Part shown: positions 15,492-17,859 of the stretch, in pieces
Numbering within the stretch: the stretch's first letter is position 1
How the letters are laid out: the number at the start of each line of letters is the position of its first letter
DNA from: an uncultured Collinsella sp.
GTDB lineage: Bacteria > Actinomycetota > Coriobacteriia > Coriobacteriales > Coriobacteriaceae
Direction of reading: 5' to 3'
DNA length: 17,859 bases
Assembly: GCA_902475785.1 (NCBI GenBank)
Contig: CABSAN010000045.1
Location: 1-17,859, forward strand
Notes under the pieces: model-generated
Database searches by the model: none
Seen by the model: the letters and a program-made list of their open reading frames with translations, nothing else
What the model was told of the DNA's origin: nothing
Program-made: the position numbers and the translations under genes

Positions 15492-16670
15492 ATGAATATT
15501 GCCGTCGCAGGTCTTGGCTACGTAGGCCTTTCACTCGCCTGTCTGCTTTCTAAACATAACGATGTCATTGCCATCGACATTAACGAGAGCAGAGTAGCCG
15601 ACATCAACAACGGCATCTCCCCCATCAAGGATGCATTCATCGAGGCATATCTGGCAGATCGCCCGACTTCGCTATGCGCAACCACCGATGTAAATAAAGC
15701 ATATGCAATAGCTGATTACATCGTCATAGCTACGCCGACCAACTATGACGATGTCACGCATTACTTCGACACTTCAAGCATCGAGAGCGTCCTGGATCTG
15801 GTCAAAGAAATCAACCCGCGCGCCGTTGTTGTTATTAAATCCACTATCCCTGTTGGCTACACCAGGGATATCAGTGCCAAATACCCCGAGCTCCAGATCA
15901 TCTTCTCCCCCGAGTTTTTGCGCGAGGGTCATGCGCTGGAAGACAACCTGCATCCCAGCCGAATCGTTGCCGGAATCAATGAGGAGACCGACCGCGAAGC
16001 CGCTCGGACCTTCGTCAACCTTTTGGATGAAGGCTCCGAAGACGCCGAGACAGAAATTCTAATAACAGGCTCAACCGAGGCCGAGGCCATCAAGCTATTC
16101 GCCAACACGTATCTAGCGCTCAGGGTTTCATATTTCAACGAGCTTGACACCTATGCCAAAAGCAAGGGTCTCAGCACACGCGATATCATCCAGGGCGTTT
16201 GCCTGGACCCACGCATCGGGACACATTACAACAACCCCAGCTTCGGCTACGGAGGCTACTGTCTTCCCAAAGACTCCAAGCAGCTCCTTGCTAATTTTCA
16301 CGACGTACCCCAGAATTTGATCCGCGCAATCGTAGACTCAAATAGCACTCGCAAACATTTTATCGCCGATCAAATTATATCGATGCAGCCAAAGGTCGTC
16401 GGGGCTTTTCGTTTAACTATGAAAAGCGGTTCGGACAACTTTCGTCAAAGCTCGACCCTCGACGTAATTGAATTACTCAAGGCTAAAGGCTATAAGATTA
16501 TCATTTATGAACCCACACTCAATGAAACCGTTCTATTTAACTGCACTGTTGTTAATGACATAGAACTATTTAAAAAACTAAGCGATGTTATCATCGCGAA
16601 TCGCTATGATAGCGTCCTCGACGACAGCAAAGCAAAAGTATACACACGAGACTTATGGCAAAGAGACTAA
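15492..16670 (+). CDS. ugd: UDP-glucose 6-dehydrogenase
   Basis: Oxidises UDP-glucose to UDP-glucuronate with two NAD+, supplying an acidic sugar precursor for surface polysaccharide. The N-terminal Rossmann fold has the motif AVAGLGYVGLS (4-14). STIPVGYT and FSPEFLREG belong to the substrate-binding domain. EAIKLFANTYLALRVSYFNE (198-217) carries the conserved lysine and asparagine. GYGGYCLPKDS holds the catalytic thioester cysteine, C257. The length of 392 residues matches the short class found in enterobacteria (about 388). GGGAGG lies upstream of the ATG. The following glycosyltransferase starts 30 bp after its stop, so they are probably co-transcribed. The 3' third is more AT-rich than the 5' part. 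Confidence 0.96.
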   Translation: MNIAVAGLGYVGLSLACLLSKHNDVIAIDINESRVADINNGISPIKDAFIEAYLADRPTSLCATTDVNKAYAIADYIVIATPTNYDDVTHYFDTSSIESVLDLVKEINPRAVVVIKSTIPVGYTRDISAKYPELQIIFSPEFLREGHALEDNLHPSRIVAGINEETDREAARTFVNLLDEGSEDAETEILITGSTEAEAIKLFANTYLALRVSYFNELDTYAKSKGLSTRDIIQGVCLDPRIGTHYNNPSFGYGGYCLPKDSKQLLANFHDVPQNLIRAIVDSNSTRKHFIADQIISMQPKVVGAFRLTMKSGSDNFRQSSTLDVIELLKAKGYKIIIYEPTLNETVLFNCTVVNDIELFKKLSDVIIANRYDSVLDDSKAKVYTRDLWQRD

Positions 16671-16700
16671 AGTATCTGCAAACAAAGGAGCTAAACACTA

Positions 16701-17804
16701 ATGAATGCCATGCCAAAGGTATCAGTAATCATGCCATGCTTCAATAACCAACAGTATCTTGAAGAGTGTTTAAATTCGGTTTGCGAACAAACGCTAAATG
16801 AAATTGAAATCATCTGCATCGATGACGGTTCAACCGATTCATCGCTTTCAATCATGAGGCAATTTGAAGCCCTGCATCCTCAGTTGCAAATCATATCTAA
16901 GAAAAATGAAGGTTTTGGCGCAACTGTCAACCGTGGAATAGCGGTATCCACCGGCGAATATATCGCAATATGCGAAACTGACGATTATGTAGATGCAACG
17001 ATGTACGAGCACCTCTATGAACTTGCCGCCGATAATGGTTATCCAGATGTTATCCGAAGCGATTTTGACAGATTCATCGGGCAAGACGAAAAAAGGAATT
17101 TCACTAGAGCCTATTTAAGCGATGATTTCACCCTGAGAAATAAGCTAATCAATCCTCAAGAAGATTCCAGGGCATTCGATTTATATGTTCTGATGCAGCC
17201 TACGCTTGTAAAGAGATCATTCATAAATGCAAACGATATTCGATTAAATACCTCACCAGGCGCCTCATATCAAGATAATGGCTACTGGTTTCAAGTAACG
17301 GCATATGCACAAACACTCTATTATGATTCAAGTTGTCATTACCACCTCAGGCGCGATAACCCGAATTCATCCATGTTAAGCAAAGGAAAAGCTGACGCAA
17401 TAAGAGGTGAGTATAAATTCATTCACGATAAGCTCTATGGAGATCTCGAAAGGCTTCCAAGTAACATTTTGTGCATTCTCTCAAAGAAACAATTTCAATC
17501 CTATTGGGGGACATACAACCGAATTGATCTTTCTCTAAGAAAACAATTTGTTCGAAATTGGTCTAAAGACTTTAATATTCTCAATGAAACCGGTGAAATT
17601 GACCGAAAACTATTTAATGAATATGAGTGCGACAAACTGAGTCTTATTCTCAATGATCCTGATCGGTTCTACTATGAACAAGAGTACTGGGAGAAACAGT
17701 GGACTTCAATGAATGCTGAGATTTTAAGATTAAAGAAAGAAATTGAAGCTTTAGAAGAAAAAGCCAATCGGCAATCCTTCATCAAAAGATTGATTAAAAG
17801 ATAA
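16701..17804 (+). CDS. GT2 family glycosyltransferase of a surface-glycan locus
   Basis: Cytosolic glycosyltransferase of 367 residues that would add a sugar to a lipid-linked glycan. The N-terminal GT-A domain contains VSVIMPCFNNQQYLEECLNS, the nucleotide-binding IDDGSTDSS (40-48), NEGFGATVNRGI and the metal-binding ETDDYVD (92-98). SPGASYQDNGYWFQ lies in the acceptor-side half. The last 40 residues form a charged coiled-coil-like helix (EILRLKKEIEALEEKANR). AAGGAG lies 9 nt upstream of the ATG; ATG 16710 is a possible alternative. The gene is strikingly AT-rich and uses A/T-ending codons, unlike the Pel operon, which suggests recent transfer. Its TAA stop lies at the junction with a transposase remnant, so the natural C-terminus may be slightly altered or lost. 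Confidence 0.9.
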   Translation: MNAMPKVSVIMPCFNNQQYLEECLNSVCEQTLNEIEIICIDDGSTDSSLSIMRQFEALHPQLQIISKKNEGFGATVNRGIAVSTGEYIAICETDDYVDATMYEHLYELAADNGYPDVIRSDFDRFIGQDEKRNFTRAYLSDDFTLRNKLINPQEDSRAFDLYVLMQPTLVKRSFINANDIRLNTSPGASYQDNGYWFQVTAYAQTLYYDSSCHYHLRRDNPNSSMLSKGKADAIRGEYKFIHDKLYGDLERLPSNILCILSKKQFQSYWGTYNRIDLSLRKQFVRNWSKDFNILNETGEIDRKLFNEYECDKLSLILNDPDRFYYEQEYWEKQWTSMNAEILRLKKEIEALEEKANRQSFIKRLIKR

Positions 17805-17859
17805 ATCACTTTGCGCCTATACTTCGGCGTGAACACGATGTGGTACTTGCACATCCACT
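17801..17859 (-). pseudogene. tnpA: IS200/IS605-family transposase tnpA, 5' fragment (truncated)
   Basis: Reading the minus strand from the right edge gives WMCKYHIVFTPKYRRKVIY, the well-known N-terminal segment of TnpA, the Y1 HUH transposase of IS200/IS605 elements. After the last Tyr (17801) the frame runs into sequence that belongs to the glycosyltransferase gene on the other strand and no longer resembles TnpA. The HUH motif and catalytic tyrosine are therefore missing on this side. The true start codon, and any more of the element, would be beyond the window. The open frame down to 17672 is not a real gene extension. Confidence 0.8.

Noticed and set aside
17672..17800. Continuation of tnpA as a 60-residue gene
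   Set aside because: Past 17801 the frame is antisense to the glycosyltransferase C-terminus and has no transposase motif.
1..17859. CRISPR arrays, tRNA, rRNA and known riboswitches
   Set aside because: I looked for regularly spaced repeats, cloverleaf-like segments and conserved rRNA stretches and saw none.

Overview
The window comes from a high-GC Gram-positive (monoderm) bacterium. Codon bias toward G/C-ending codons, strong GGAGG ribosome-binding sites, many 3-14 nt gene overlaps, and a Pel-type locus without the outer-membrane genes pelB/pelC all point to an actinobacterium. My best guess is a gut Coriobacteriia member such as Collinsella; this is an impression from sequence style, not a database match.

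Region 1 (1-2563, minus strand): a sugar-uptake unit. A LacI-family repressor (1583-2563) is followed by a sucrose-type PTS permease, EIIBC (start 1397, running off the left edge). Two identical 14-bp CG-centred operators lie just upstream of the permease, so the LacI protein probably represses it.

Region 2 (2564-2878): a gene-free gap dominated by a 212-bp near-perfect palindrome with 42-bp arms and smaller internal hairpins. It may be a non-autonomous mobile or REP-like element.

Region 3 (2879-14004, minus strand): one tightly packed eight-gene operon. In transcription order it holds pelD (c-di-GMP receptor), pelE (TPR scaffold), a DUF2194 PelA-like deacetylase, pelF (cytosolic glycosyltransferase), pelG (multi-pass export protein), a CotH-family kinase lipoprotein, a VTC-type polyphosphate polymerase domain protein and a DUF4956 membrane protein. 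The first five form a Gram-positive Pel exopolysaccharide synthase. PelD keeps the RxxD c-di-GMP site ahead of a dead GGDEF motif, so output is probably switched post-translationally by c-di-GMP. The CotH-VTC-DUF4956 tail is translationally coupled to the Pel genes and suggests a phosphate-related modification or a polyphosphate function tied to the polymer.

Region 4 (14005-14369): a 365-bp divergent promoter region with several short palindromes.

Region 5 (14370-17804, plus strand): a second surface-glycan locus with a membrane-anchored GT2 polyprenyl-phosphate-type glycosyltransferase, UDP-glucose 6-dehydrogenase and a second GT2 transferase. From about 16.3 kb the DNA becomes visibly AT-rich, which suggests a transferred segment. 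It ends at 17801-17859 in the truncated start of an IS200/IS605 tnpA on the minus strand; the last glycosyltransferase's stop codon lies at that junction.
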